DNA of 64,000 nucleotides, from the NCBI GenBank assembly GCA_035651155.1, contig DASRGG010000021.1, positions 1 through 64,000 of the forward strand, written 5' to 3'. Made by a program: the position numbers and the translations under genes. This DNA is from CF-39 sp035651155 (GTDB lineage: Bacteria > Chloroflexota > Limnocylindria > P2-11E). Positions within the stretch are counted from its first letter, which is position 1, and every line of letters begins with the position of its first letter. Shown piece after piece: positions 46,498 to 55,435 of this stretch. The notes under the pieces are model-generated. The model had not been told where the DNA came from. It worked only from the letters and a program-made list of their open reading frames with translations, and made no database searches.

Positions 46498-47066
46498 CGC
46501 CGCGACACTCCGGGCGAGCCGCGCAGCGAGAAGCGCCAGGCACGCCCCGAGGTGACGCTCTCCGCGATCCCGACGCGCGTCGAGCGGTCGATCGCGCGAG
46601 CCGCGACGGGCGTCCCCTCGCGGAGATGCAGGGGCGACGTCACGAGGTCCCAGCCGGTGTGCGCGGTCGTGAGCCCGAACGCGCGGCCGATCCTGCCAGG
46701 CCCGGCGAGGGCGCGCGGGTCACCGCCCAGCCCCGCCAGCGGCTCCGCGCCGCGCAGGAGCACCGCGCCCGCGACGCCGGGCAGGTGGGCGACCACGTTC
46801 ATGCAGTGATGGTTGCCGTAGATGAAGTACACGTACGCGACCCCCGGCTTGCCGAACATCACCGCCGCTCGCGGCGTCGGTCCACGGAACGCGTGCGACG
46901 CGGGATCGCGCTCTCCCAGATACGCCTCGACCTCGACGATCCGCGCGGCGCGGCGGCCGCCGCCGTCATCGTAGGCGAGCACGCGACCCACGAGGTCGCG
47001 CGCCACCACGAGGGTCGAGCGCGCGTAGAAGGAGCGCGGGAGGCGCGGGCCGAGGCGCATCGGCAA
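46494..47066 (-). CDS. 3-methyladenine DNA glycosylase (AAG/MPG type)
   Basis: This 190-residue enzyme excises alkylated purines. ARDLVGRVLAYDDG, RIVEVEAYLGERDPASHAFR, VAYVYFIYGNHHCMNVV (intercalating Tyr and catalytic region) and LAGPGRIGRAFGL are characteristic. The TTG at 47066 and ATG at 47060 are alternative starts; neither has a strong ribosome site. It overlaps mutS2, pairing two DNA-maintenance genes. Confidence 0.92.
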   Translation of the reverse strand: MPMRLGPRLPRSFYARSTLVVARDLVGRVLAYDDGGGRRAARIVEVEAYLGERDPASHAFRGPTPRAAVMFGKPGVAYVYFIYGNHHCMNVVAHLPGVAGAVLLRGAEPLAGLGGDPRALAGPGRIGRAFGLTTAHTGWDLVTSPLHLREGTPVAARAIDRSTRVGIAESVTSGRAWRFSLRGSPGVSRR

Positions 47067-47121
47067 AGTGTGAGCGACGAGCGATTCACTCGCGAGGAGC
47101 GAGCTCCACGAGCGCGATGAA

Positions 47122-48048
47122 TCAGATCTTCCGGCGCGGGTCGAGCGCGTCGCGCAGTCCGTCGCCGATGAAGTTGATGGACAGCACGACGACGAAGATG
47201 CAAAGACCCGGGAAGAGGACCCAATGCGGCGCGATCTCGATGAAGTCCTTCGCGTCGAAGAGGAGGCGGCCCCAGGTGGGCACGTCCGGCGGGAAGCCGA
47301 GGCCGAGGAATGACAGCGTCGACTCGGTGAGGATCGCGCCGCCGATGCCTATCGTGGCGGCGACCAGCACCGGCGACAGCGTGTTCGGCAGGATGTGCCG
47401 GAAGATGATCCGAGCGTCGCCGTCGCCGACGCAGCGCGCGGCCTCGACGAACTCCTTCTGCTTCAACGACAGGAACGACGCACGCACGAGCCGCGCGACC
47501 GGCATCCAGTTCAGGATGCCGATGACGAACACGATCATGAGGAAGATGCCGAGCTCCGGGCCGAAGAGCGCCTTCAGCGTCTCGCGGAAGAGGTACACGA
47601 GCACGAGGAGCAGCGGCAGCACCGGCAGCGACAGGAACATGTCGGTGACGCGCATCAGCGGGTTGTCGAGCGTGCTGAAGTAGCCCGCCATGGCGCCGAC
47701 GGTCGTGCCGAGCGTGATCGCGACGAACACCGCGGAGAACCCCACGGCGATCGAGATGCGGCCGCCGTCGAGCATGCGGCCGAGCAGGTCGCGCCCGAGG
47801 TCGTCGGTGCCCATGAGGTGGTCGGGCGACGGACCCTCGAGCGAGCGCGTGAAATCGATGATCTTGGTGCCGGTGTACACGTACGGTCCGATGACGACGG
47901 CGATCACCAGGAAGACGAGCGTGAACAATCCGAGCATCGCGAGCCGATCCCGGGTGAACGTGTACCACGCGTCTTCCCACAGCGACCGCGGCTTGCGGAC
48001 GAGGTCCACCGTCGCGAGCCGGGTGACCTCGCGCGTCGTCGTCGCCAT
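47122..48048 (-). CDS. peptide/nickel-type ABC transporter permease (DppC/OppC)
   Basis: This 308-residue membrane protein has six helices, with the DppC-type N-terminal region and the BPD permease domain containing the EAA loop (EFVEAARCVGDGDARIIFRHILPN). MGTDDLGRDLLGRMLDGGRIS is the usual DppC motif. It forms the pore with the DppB-type gene, whose stop overlaps its ATG (TGATG). No ATPase genes are adjacent. Confidence 0.92.
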   Translation of the reverse strand: MATTTREVTRLATVDLVRKPRSLWEDAWYTFTRDRLAMLGLFTLVFLVIAVVIGPYVYTGTKIIDFTRSLEGPSPDHLMGTDDLGRDLLGRMLDGGRISIAVGFSAVFVAITLGTTVGAMAGYFSTLDNPLMRVTDMFLSLPVLPLLLVLVYLFRETLKALFGPELGIFLMIVFVIGILNWMPVARLVRASFLSLKQKEFVEAARCVGDGDARIIFRHILPNTLSPVLVAATIGIGGAILTESTLSFLGLGFPPDVPTWGRLLFDAKDFIEIAPHWVLFPGLCIFVVVLSINFIGDGLRDALDPRRKI

Positions 48049-49007
48049 CAGGCGTACCGGATCCGCGGGTCGAGCACTCCGTAGAGGACGTCCGCGAGGA
48101 GATTGAAGAGCACCACGAGCACGGCGAAGATCATGAGCACGGCCGTCACCACCGGCGTGTCGCCGAGGAAGATCGAGCGCACCAGAAGCTCGCCGATGCC
48201 GGGCACGTGGAAGATCTGCTCGGTGACGATTGCGCCGCCGAACACGGACGGGATCCCGAGCGCGACGAGCGTGACCACTGGGATGAGGCTGTTTCGAAGG
48301 ACGTGCCGGATGATGACGAGCCGCTCCAGCAAGCCTTTGGCGCGGGCCGTACGCACGTAGTCGAGGGGTAGGTGCTCGAGCATCTCGGCGCGGATATATC
48401 GCGTGAAGACGGCGGCGTCGAAGAGGCCGAGCACCGCGATCGGCATGATCGACTGCCGCAGCTGCTCCGCCAGGGATCCGACGTCCTCGACCTTGAGATT
48501 CGAGTTGTAGACGAACGGGAGCCAGTGCAGCTTCACGCTGAAGACGATGATGAGGACGAGTCCCGTGAAGAACGTGGGGACCGAGAAGCCGAAGTAGGCG
48601 CCCGTCGAGAAGATGTGGTCGGCGATCGAGTTGCGCTTCACGGCCGAGACCATGCCGACCGGCAGGGCGATGACGAGTCCGACGATGTAGGCCACGCCGA
48701 CGACCGCGAGCGTGTTCGGAAGGCGCTGCCAGATGAGGTCGATCACCGGCGAGTGGCTCAGGAACGAGAACCCGAAGTTTCCTTGGAGCATGCCCGTGAC
48801 CCACTTCATGTAGCGCACCGGCCACGGCTCGTCGAGCCCGAGCGAATGACGGATCGCTTCGCGGACCTCCGGAGGAACGCGCGGATCCGCTCCAAATGAC
48901 GAGAGCGGGTCGATGGGCGCGAGGGCGAGGATCGCGTACATGATGAAGCTGATCGCGAACAGGGTCGGGATCGCGATGAGCAATCGACGGACGATGTAGC
49001 GGCCCAC
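48048..49007 (-). CDS. peptide/nickel-type ABC transporter permease (DppB/OppB)
   Basis: This 319-residue permease begins RYIVRRLLIAIPTLFAIS, the classic DppB opening helix. DYVRTARAKGLLERLVIIRHVLRN is the EAA loop contacting the ATPase. Six hydrophobic helices are visible. The GTG start has GAGGTAGAG upstream. It lies downstream of the binding-protein gene across a strong hairpin. Confidence 0.92.
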   Translation of the reverse strand: MGRYIVRRLLIAIPTLFAISFIMYAILALAPIDPLSSFGADPRVPPEVREAIRHSLGLDEPWPVRYMKWVTGMLQGNFGFSFLSHSPVIDLIWQRLPNTLAVVGVAYIVGLVIALPVGMVSAVKRNSIADHIFSTGAYFGFSVPTFFTGLVLIIVFSVKLHWLPFVYNSNLKVEDVGSLAEQLRQSIMPIAVLGLFDAAVFTRYIRAEMLEHLPLDYVRTARAKGLLERLVIIRHVLRNSLIPVVTLVALGIPSVFGGAIVTEQIFHVPGIGELLVRSIFLGDTPVVTAVLMIFAVLVVLFNLLADVLYGVLDPRIRYA

Positions 49008-49037
49008 GCTCTACCTCGGCTCGATGCGGGGCCGCCT

Positions 49038-49070
49038 GGGCGGCGCGGAGCTTTCGCTACCGCGCCGCCC
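49038..49070 (-). other. 11-bp intercistronic hairpin after the binding-protein gene
   Basis: GGGCGGCGCGG at 49038-49048 pairs exactly with CCGCGCCGCCC at 49060-49070 around an 11-nt loop. No U-run follows. Such hairpins between a binding-protein gene and its permease genes commonly protect the upstream mRNA end, giving more binding protein than permease; here that is inference. Confidence 0.5.
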
Positions 49071-49092
49071 TTCCTGCGGCTTCACGCGCGTA

Positions 49093-50859
49093 CTACTTGG
49101 ACCAGTCCGCGATGTTGTACATCTCCGAGTCCCACGGCGACGGGTCGACGCCCTTCAGGCTCTTCGCCACCGCTGAGGTCGCGAAGGTCCGGTTCACGAT
49201 CGGGATGACCGCGACGTCCTGGATGAGCAGGTCGTTCGCCTTGGTCGCCAGCTCGTTGCGCTTGTTCTGGTCGGTCTCGGTGCGCAGCTGCGCGATGATC
49301 GCGTCGAAGTCCTTGTTGCAGTACCGGGCGTAGTTGCCGGACTGCCAGTTGTTCGCCTTCGCGGCGACCTGGCTGCACGACCACCCGTTGTTGTAGTAGG
49401 ACGTCGGGTCCGGGTCGCCGGAGTTCGTGTACATCTCGACGTCCGCCCAGAAGTGGTTCGCGCCATCCGGCGAGGTGTTCGTGAAGAAGACCGCGGCGTC
49501 GACGGACTTCAGGTTGACCTTGAAGCCGACCGACTCCCAGTTCTGCTTCATGACGTTCTGGGTGTTCTGACGGATCGCGTTGACCGTGGTCTGGTAGGTG
49601 AGCTCGAGCCTCACGCCGCCCTTGGCGCGGACGCCGTCGGCGCCCTTGACCCAGCCGGCGCCGTCGAGCTCCTTGTTCGCGGCCGCGAGGTCGAACTTGC
49701 ACACGTCGAAGCTCGCGCTGGCCTTGGAGTTCATCGGCTCCGGTGCGGTGAGGATGTTGCACGTCGGCTTGCCGATGAGTCCGTCGCCGTAGAACCGCGA
49801 GGCGACGGTGTTGCGGTCGGTGGCCATCGCGAGAGCGCGGCGGACCGCCTTGTCGCTGAAGAACGGGTGCTTCGTATCGGGTTCGCCGCGCTTGTCGCCG
49901 AGCGAGGGCGACGGGTCGGCGAAGTTCACGAGGATGCGCTCGACGCTCGAGCCGTAGACGGTGACGAGGTTCGCGAGGGTCGACGAGGAGGCCATCGGCT
50001 TGAGGATGGTCGCGTCGACCTGCAGGTTCCACGCGTAGTCGGCCTCACCGGTTTGGAACGCCGCGCGGGCCGCGCCCTGCGCGTCGCCGCCGCCCTTGAA
50101 GGTGACGCTCTTGAAGTACGGCTTCTTCGGGTCGCGGAAGTTCTCGTTCATGACGTAGGTGACGGTGTCACCCGGCTTGAACGTGTCGACCTTGTACGGA
50201 CCCGTGCCGATCGGCTTCTGGTCGGCCGGGCAGTTCTTCGCCGCCGCGCCGACGCAGCTCTTGTACTGCGCTTCCTGGAGGATCAGGTTGCCGCCGCCCA
50301 CACCCCACTGGTAGTAGAACGGCTGCGAATCCTTGTAGGTCACGACGACGGTGGTGTCGTCCTTCGCCACGACCGAGTCGACGCCTTCGCAGTACGTCGA
50401 GGTCGAGGCCGCGGTCGCTTTGTCGCACTGGTACTTGAAGGTGAACGCGACGTCGCTCGCCTTGAAGGGCGTCCCGTCCGACCACTTCACACCGCTGCGG
50501 AGCTTCCACGTGACGGTCTTGAAGTCCTTCGACACGCCGCCGTTGGCGGGCGTCGGGATCTCGGAGGCGAGCCCGTTCGCGATCGGGAGCCCGTCCTTAC
50601 CGAATGACGCGAGCGGCTCGAGAACGAGTCGGCTCGCGTCCGCGTCCTTGGTGCCGGTCGCCTGGTGCGCGTTCAGGATCGTTGGAGCCTGCCAGTAGAG
50701 GATCTTGAGATCCCCGCCGGCGCCCCGTGTCGTTGCCGCTGTCGTCGCGCTGGCCGCTGCGCCACCGGACGCCGTCGGCGTCGGCTGACCAGACTGGCCA
50801 CACGCTGCGACGAGCATCGCGACACCCATTGCCGCCAGGACTCGCCTGTAGTGACTCAC
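49093..50859 (-). CDS. extracellular peptide-binding lipoprotein of the ABC importer
   Basis: This 588-residue SBP_bac_5 protein has a lipoprotein signal (Cys20 in LVAACGQ), a Thr/Ala linker to residue 48 and the DppA/OppA fold (TWKLRSGVKWSDGTPFKASD, PIGTGPYKVDTFKPGD, VRRALAMATDRNTVA). It should be anchored outside the membrane and capture an oligopeptide or similar ligand for the two permeases downstream. GTG at 50859 follows a structured leader. Confidence 0.93.
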   Translation of the reverse strand: MSHYRRVLAAMGVAMLVAACGQSGQPTPTASGGAAASATTAATTRGAGGDLKILYWQAPTILNAHQATGTKDADASRLVLEPLASFGKDGLPIANGLASEIPTPANGGVSKDFKTVTWKLRSGVKWSDGTPFKASDVAFTFKYQCDKATAASTSTYCEGVDSVVAKDDTTVVVTYKDSQPFYYQWGVGGGNLILQEAQYKSCVGAAAKNCPADQKPIGTGPYKVDTFKPGDTVTYVMNENFRDPKKPYFKSVTFKGGGDAQGAARAAFQTGEADYAWNLQVDATILKPMASSSTLANLVTVYGSSVERILVNFADPSPSLGDKRGEPDTKHPFFSDKAVRRALAMATDRNTVASRFYGDGLIGKPTCNILTAPEPMNSKASASFDVCKFDLAAANKELDGAGWVKGADGVRAKGGVRLELTYQTTVNAIRQNTQNVMKQNWESVGFKVNLKSVDAAVFFTNTSPDGANHFWADVEMYTNSGDPDPTSYYNNGWSCSQVAAKANNWQSGNYARYCNKDFDAIIAQLRTETDQNKRNELATKANDLLIQDVAVIPIVNRTFATSAVAKSLKGVDPSPWDSEMYNIADWSK

Positions 50860-50887
50860 CGCCTGTGCTACCTCCCACGCTTCCCGC

Positions 50888-50953
50888 GGCCGGTCCCGCC
50901 ATACAGGACCGGCCTACGAATGCGGGCGAGGCTACATTCGTGACTCCGGTCAC
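50888..50953 (-). promoter_or_regulatory. inverted repeats in the leader of the binding-protein gene
   Basis: GGCCGGTCC at 50888-50896 is exactly complementary to GGACCGGCC at 50906-50914 (9-nt loop). Further upstream GTGAC-TCCG-GTCAC spans 50940-50953. The first could fold in the RNA; the second could be an operator. No U-tract is present. Confidence 0.4.
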
Positions 50954-50984
50954 ACAAGTCGCTACCGGACAGGTGGCGTAGGGC

Positions 50985-53423
50985 TCAACCTCTCAGGGCG
51001 GCTCCGAGCTGACGCTCCAGGCGTCCCTGGACGCGTCGCATGGCCTTGTCGACGTCCTCGTCCGAGAGGGTCCCGGACGCCGACCGGAGGACGATGCGGA
51101 CGGCGAAGCTCTTCTTCCCCGCGCCGAGCTGCGGCCCGCGGTACAGGTCGCGCAGGGCGACCGACTCCACCAGCCCCTTCGCCGCCTCGGTCACCGCCCG
51201 CTCGACCTCCGCGTAGGGGCGGGCCTCGTCCACCACGATCGCGAGGTCGCGCAGAGCCGGCGGATAGCGTGGCGGCTGCGCCGCCGTCGGGTGCGCGGGC
51301 ATCTCCGCGAGCAGCCGCGCGAGGTCGAGCTCCGCGACGTACGTCGCGCTCGGAAGCTCCCAGCGTTCCGCCACGCGCGGATCGAGCTGTCCCCACAGCG
51401 CGACGGTCCTGCCGTTCGCCTCGACGCGCTCCGAGCGTCCGGGATGGAGTCCGGGCGCGCCGCGCGTGCCCGGCGCGAGCGGAGGCAACCGCAGCGCATC
51501 GCGCAGACCGCTGACGATGCCGCGGACGTCGTGGAGGTCGTACGCGCGCTCCGGCGTGAGCCACGTCTCGTTCTCGCGCACCGGCTCGGCGAGGCCGGCG
51601 AGCACGATGCCTATCGTCCAGCGCTCCTCGGGCAGGTCCTTCGCGCGCGGCAGGTAGGTCGGCGCGATCTCGAAGATCGCGGCGCGCGAGCGAGCCCGGA
51701 GATTGCGCGACGCGGTGTCGAGCAGGCTCGCGCGCAGCGTCGGCCGCATCACCGACTGCGCGACCGTCGTCGGGTTCACGATGCGCAGCGGCTCGGGCGC
51801 GATGCGCGAGCCGTCCGCGGTGAGGCGCGTGAGCCACGCGGGATCGATCGCCGAATACGAGATCGTCTCCTGCACGCCGAGGCCGACCAGGATGTCGCGC
51901 ACGCGCTCGCGGAGCATCTCGAGCGGATGGCGCTCGTGCGTGGGCAGCGGGCCCGACGGCAACCGCTGGGGGATGCGGTCGTACCCGACGATGCGCGCGA
52001 CCTCCTCGACGATGTCCTCGGGGATCGCGATGTCGGTGCGCACCGCCGGCGCGGTCGCCACGATGGCGTCGCCGTCGACCTCCACGTCGAACGCGAGGCG
52101 ACGCAGTGCCTCGACCGATTCGTCCCTCGTCACGGGCATCCCGAGGACGCGCGCGACGTCCGACGCCGGAAGGCGCACCACGCTGGGCCCGCGCGGGCGC
52201 GGATAGACGTCGGTCGCGCCGACGAGGCGCGCCGAGGCATGCTCGCGCATCAATCTCACCGCGCGCGCGAGCGCCAGCGGGACGGTGGCGGGCGAGATCC
52301 CCAGACCGAAGCGCCGCGCGGCCGCGCTGCCGCTCGAGCCCAGAAGGCCGTGCGCGTCGGCCGAGCGCCGGATCCCGAGCGGCTCGAACGACGCGGCCTC
52401 GAGCGCGACGGTCGTCGTGTCCGGACGGATCTCGCTGTCCTCGCCGCCCATGATCCCGGCGAGGCCGAGCGCGCGGTCCGCGTCGGCGATGACGAGATCG
52501 CTGGTCCGGAGCCCGCGGTCCACGCCGTCGAGCGTGCGCAGCGTCTCCCCCGCGCGCGCCTTCCGCGCCACGAGCGCGTTCCCGCGCAGCGTCGTCGCGT
52601 CGTACGCATGGAGCGGCTGGCCGAGCTCGAGCATCACGTAGTTCGTGATGTCGACGATGTTGGAGATCGGGCGCATGCCCGCCGCCGCGAGACGCTCCTG
52701 CATCCACTCCGGCGACGGACGGATCTCGATGCCCTCGAGGTACGCCGCCGCGAATCGCGGGCAGGCGCCCTCGTCCTCGATGCGGACCTGGAGGAGCTTC
52801 GCGTCCACCGTCGCGGAGAGATCGTCGCCTTCGGGCTCGCGCAGCGTCGTCGCGTAGAGCGCCGCGACCTCGCGCGCGATCCCGACGATCGAGAGCGCGT
52901 CCGGCCGGTTGGGCGCGACCTCGAGCGCGATGACCGCGTCGCCGATCGCGTCCTGGAGCAGCGCGCCGACGGTGAGCGTCTTGGGGAGCTGCAGGATGCC
53001 CTCGTGGTCGTCACCGAGGCCGAGCTCCTTGCGCGAGAGGACCATCCCCTCGCTCTGGACGCCGCGCATCGGCTTGGGCTTCAGCACCGCCGGCTGGCCG
53101 GTGTGGCCGTCGATGAGAGTCGCGCCGGCCTCGGCGTACGGCACGACGTCGCCGACGGCGATGTTCGTCGCCCCGGTGACCACGGTCTTCACGCGCCCGC
53201 GGCCGTATTCGACGGTCGCGAGCTGGAGCTTGTCCGCATTGGGGTGCTTCTCCAGCTTCGCGATGCGCCCGACGTGCACCTTGTCGCCCCACGCGCCGCC
53301 GACGCGCTCGACGTGGTCGGCCTCGATGCCGGCCATGTGCAGGCGCTCGGCGATCTGCTCCGCCGCCGCGTCGACGGCCACGTACTCGCGCAGCCACGAG
53401 AGCGGGACGCGCAGGGACGGCAT
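50985..53423 (-). CDS. pheT: phenylalanyl-tRNA synthetase beta subunit
   Basis: This 812-residue subunit begins PSLRVPLSWLREYVAVD. It has the EMAP-II-like tRNA-binding domain (about 40-155), B3/B4 editing domain, B5, the catalytic-like core and the C-terminal ferredoxin-fold anticodon-binding domain (RYPPALRDLAIVVDEARP). It forms the alpha2-beta2 enzyme with PheS. Its ATG overlaps the pheS stop (TAATG). Confidence 0.95.
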   Translation of the reverse strand: MPSLRVPLSWLREYVAVDAAAEQIAERLHMAGIEADHVERVGGAWGDKVHVGRIAKLEKHPNADKLQLATVEYGRGRVKTVVTGATNIAVGDVVPYAEAGATLIDGHTGQPAVLKPKPMRGVQSEGMVLSRKELGLGDDHEGILQLPKTLTVGALLQDAIGDAVIALEVAPNRPDALSIVGIAREVAALYATTLREPEGDDLSATVDAKLLQVRIEDEGACPRFAAAYLEGIEIRPSPEWMQERLAAAGMRPISNIVDITNYVMLELGQPLHAYDATTLRGNALVARKARAGETLRTLDGVDRGLRTSDLVIADADRALGLAGIMGGEDSEIRPDTTTVALEAASFEPLGIRRSADAHGLLGSSGSAAARRFGLGISPATVPLALARAVRLMREHASARLVGATDVYPRPRGPSVVRLPASDVARVLGMPVTRDESVEALRRLAFDVEVDGDAIVATAPAVRTDIAIPEDIVEEVARIVGYDRIPQRLPSGPLPTHERHPLEMLRERVRDILVGLGVQETISYSAIDPAWLTRLTADGSRIAPEPLRIVNPTTVAQSVMRPTLRASLLDTASRNLRARSRAAIFEIAPTYLPRAKDLPEERWTIGIVLAGLAEPVRENETWLTPERAYDLHDVRGIVSGLRDALRLPPLAPGTRGAPGLHPGRSERVEANGRTVALWGQLDPRVAERWELPSATYVAELDLARLLAEMPAHPTAAQPPRYPPALRDLAIVVDEARPYAEVERAVTEAAKGLVESVALRDLYRGPQLGAGKKSFAVRIVLRSASGTLSDEDVDKAMRRVQGRLERQLGAALRG

Positions 53424-54490
53424 TACACGCTCTCCAGGTAGCGCAGGTCATTCTCGTGGAACAGCCGGATGTCGGGCGTGCCGGTGAGCAGCATCGCCAG
53501 GCGCTCGACGCCGCCGCCGAACGCGAAGCCCTGGTAGCGCGTGGCGTCGTAGCCCACGCGCGCGAGCGCCTTCGGATGCACCATGCCGCAGCCCGCGGCC
53601 TCGATCCAGCCGGTGCCCCAGCACGTGGCGCAGCGGCCGGCGTTCGTCGCGCCGGTGCCGTCGCAGACGAAGCAGTCGAACGCGATCTCGGCCGACGGCT
53701 CGGTGAACGGGAAGTAGTCGGGACGGAAGCGGACCTTCCGCTCACCCCCAAAGAGCTGCCGCGCGAACGAGTAGAGCACGCCCTTGAGGTCGGCCATCGT
53801 GAGCTGCTCGTCGATGGCCAGTCCCTCGTACTGGTGGAAGATGCTCTCGTGCGTCGCGTCGGTCGCCTCGAACCGATAGCAGCGGCCGGGCACGACGACG
53901 CGCACCGGCGGCTTCCGCTGCTCCATCACGCGGATCTGCATCGGCGACGTGTGCGTGCGCAGCAGCACCGGCCGCGACGGGTCATCCCCCAGCGGGTTTT
54001 GGATCCAGAGCGTGCTGAACTTGTCGCGCGCCGGATGGTCGCGCGGGATGTTGAGAGCCTCGAAGTTGTAGTAGTCCCACTCGACCTCCGGACCTTCGAT
54101 CGACTCGAAGCCGAGCGTCGCGAGGACGCTCGTGATCTCCCGGATCGTGCGCGAGATCGGATGCGTACGCGCGAGGCGCACGCGGCGCGGCGGCAGCGTG
54201 AGGTCCGCGCTCTCGCCGAGGCTCTTCTCGATGCTTGCGCTCCGCAGCGCGCGCGCGCGCTCGTGGAGCGCCCCTTCCACGCGCCGCTTCGCCTCGTTCA
54301 CCGCCTGGCCGTACGCCGGGCGCTCCGCGGCGGGCAGCGTCGCGACCTGCTTCGTCGCCGTGGTGATGAGGCCGTCCCTGCGCGAGAGATAGCGCACGCG
54401 GGCCGCCTCGAGGGCGGCCTCGTCCGCCGCGGCGGAGATCTCCGCTACCGCCGCGTCCGCGAGCCGCTTCAGGTCCGCCGTCGTCGTCAT
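53423..54490 (-). CDS. pheS: phenylalanyl-tRNA synthetase alpha subunit
   Basis: This 355-residue catalytic subunit has the N-terminal coiled coil (about 1-90), motif 2 region (VVVPGRCYRFEATDATHE) and motif 3 (FAFGGGVERLAML). It also carries a four-Cys insert (CFVCDGTG, CATCWGTG, then AAGCGMV) resembling a small zinc ribbon, found in some PheS lineages. Transcription is preceded by a T-box leader with a Phe specifier. Confidence 0.95.
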   Translation of the reverse strand: MTTTADLKRLADAAVAEISAAADEAALEAARVRYLSRRDGLITTATKQVATLPAAERPAYGQAVNEAKRRVEGALHERARALRSASIEKSLGESADLTLPPRRVRLARTHPISRTIREITSVLATLGFESIEGPEVEWDYYNFEALNIPRDHPARDKFSTLWIQNPLGDDPSRPVLLRTHTSPMQIRVMEQRKPPVRVVVPGRCYRFEATDATHESIFHQYEGLAIDEQLTMADLKGVLYSFARQLFGGERKVRFRPDYFPFTEPSAEIAFDCFVCDGTGATNAGRCATCWGTGWIEAAGCGMVHPKALARVGYDATRYQGFAFGGGVERLAMLLTGTPDIRLFHENDLRYLESV

Positions 54491-54504
54491 CGCTCTTCCA
54501 ATTG

Positions 54505-54553
54505 AAAAAGCCCGCTCGTCCCGCCGCATGCGCGGCTCGGGACGGAGGCGGGC
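54505..54553 (-). terminator. T-box-controlled terminator before pheS
   Basis: GCCCGC...GCGGGC and GTCCCG...CGGGAC form a two-part stem separated by a small internal loop, followed by TTTTT at 54505-54509. Its 5' side overlaps the segment that can pair in the antiterminator. Confidence 0.8.
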
Positions 54554-54774
54554 CTCCGCGGTACCACCCGTGTTCCCGGCGGCACGCTCGCATCGCTCGC
54601 TGAACGGGGCCCCTGCCCCCGCGCCGGACACTTCGTTCGAGCGCTATCGGGCTCGACCCGGATGCGCTTTTCTGCGCATCGGCTCCGGAGCGAATTCCCG
54701 CGTCCCGTGTCGCTGTGGCCTCTCAATCGCGGGCCCACATTCCCTGTCGCGACGTCTACGCGGTACTGCTCTCC
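54505..54774 (-). promoter_or_regulatory. T-box leader of pheST (Phe specifier)
   Basis: On the minus strand the T-box motif GGGTGGTACCGCGG lies at 54556-54569 and pairs with the NCCA end of uncharged tRNA. Stem I near 54774-54690 has the AGTA/GAA loop-E pairing between CCGCG and CGCGG. The three bases after GAA are TTC (54692-54694), a Phe codon. Downstream is a terminator hairpin with T5. Uncharged tRNA-Phe should favour the antiterminator and read-through into pheS. Confidence 0.9.
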
Positions 54775-54784
54775 ATCAGCGCCT

Positions 54785-55153
54785 TCATGAGGTCGCCGTG
54801 ATCTTCTTCTCCTTCACGAGGTCGATGTAATTGCGGAACGCCTTCGGGTCCCTCACCGCGATGTCCGCGAGGACCTTGCGGTCGAGGTCGACGCCGGCGG
54901 CGCGCATCGCGGCCATGAGCCGGCTGTAGGACACGCCGGCCTCGCGCGAGGCGGCGTTGATCCGCGCGATCCAGAGCGCGCGGAACTGCGACTTCCGCTT
55001 GCGGCGGTCGCGGAACGCGTAGGTCAGGGCGTGCTGCGCTGCCTCGCGCGCGGGCCGGACGAGCTTGCGCTTGGTGGCGCGCCGTCCTTGGGCGGCCTTG
55101 AGGAGCTTCTTGTGCTTCTTGTGCGCGGCGACCCCGCGCTTGACACGTGACAT
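54785..55153 (-). CDS. rplT: ribosomal protein L20
   Basis: This 122-residue basic protein binds 23S rRNA early in 50S assembly. SRVKRGVAAHKKHKKLLKAA, REAAQHALTYAFRDRRKRK and FRALWIARINAASREAG match L20 throughout. It follows rpmI by 18 nt. In other bacteria L20 represses its own operon. Confidence 0.96.
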   Translation of the reverse strand: MSRVKRGVAAHKKHKKLLKAAQGRRATKRKLVRPAREAAQHALTYAFRDRRKRKSQFRALWIARINAASREAGVSYSRLMAAMRAAGVDLDRKVLADIAVRDPKAFRNYIDLVKEKKITATS

Positions 55154-55171
55154 CCCTTACTCCTTCGCGGC

Positions 55172-55369
55172 CTAGAGGTGCGGCAGCAGCTTGCGGATCA
55201 GCTTGAGATCCCCCTTCGCGACAAGGCCCTTGCCCGCGTGGCGACGCTTGCGCGACGGCGACTTGTGCTGGTTGAGGTGCCCCTTGTAGGCCTTCATGCG
55301 CGACAGCCGGCCCGTTCCGGTCACGCGGAAGCGCTTCTTGGCACCGCTGTGGCTCTTCATCTTGGGCAC
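55172..55369 (-). CDS. rpmI: ribosomal protein L35
   Basis: This 65-residue protein is KMKSHSGAKKRFRVTGTGRL then HLNQHKSPSRKRRHAGKGLV, diagnostic of L35. Start GTG at 55369 has GAGGAGG 9 nt upstream. It is normally directly downstream of infC; here about 4 kb of foreign DNA intervenes. Confidence 0.95.
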   Translation of the reverse strand: MPKMKSHSGAKKRFRVTGTGRLSRMKAYKGHLNQHKSPSRKRRHAGKGLVAKGDLKLIRKLLPHL

Positions 55370-55404
55370 GGCGTGACGCCTCCTCGACAGAAACGTGAAG
55401 CGTA

Positions 55405-55410
55405 AGTGTA
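55405..55410 (-). promoter_or_regulatory. candidate -10 box for rpmI-rplT
   Basis: TACACT on the minus strand lies about 36 nt before the rpmI GTG, in a less GC-rich patch between the IS30 remnant and rpmI. The -35 is not evident. A local promoter would be needed after separation from infC. Confidence 0.3.
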
Positions 55411-55435
55411 TCCGGAACGCGCGCGTCATGCCGAC

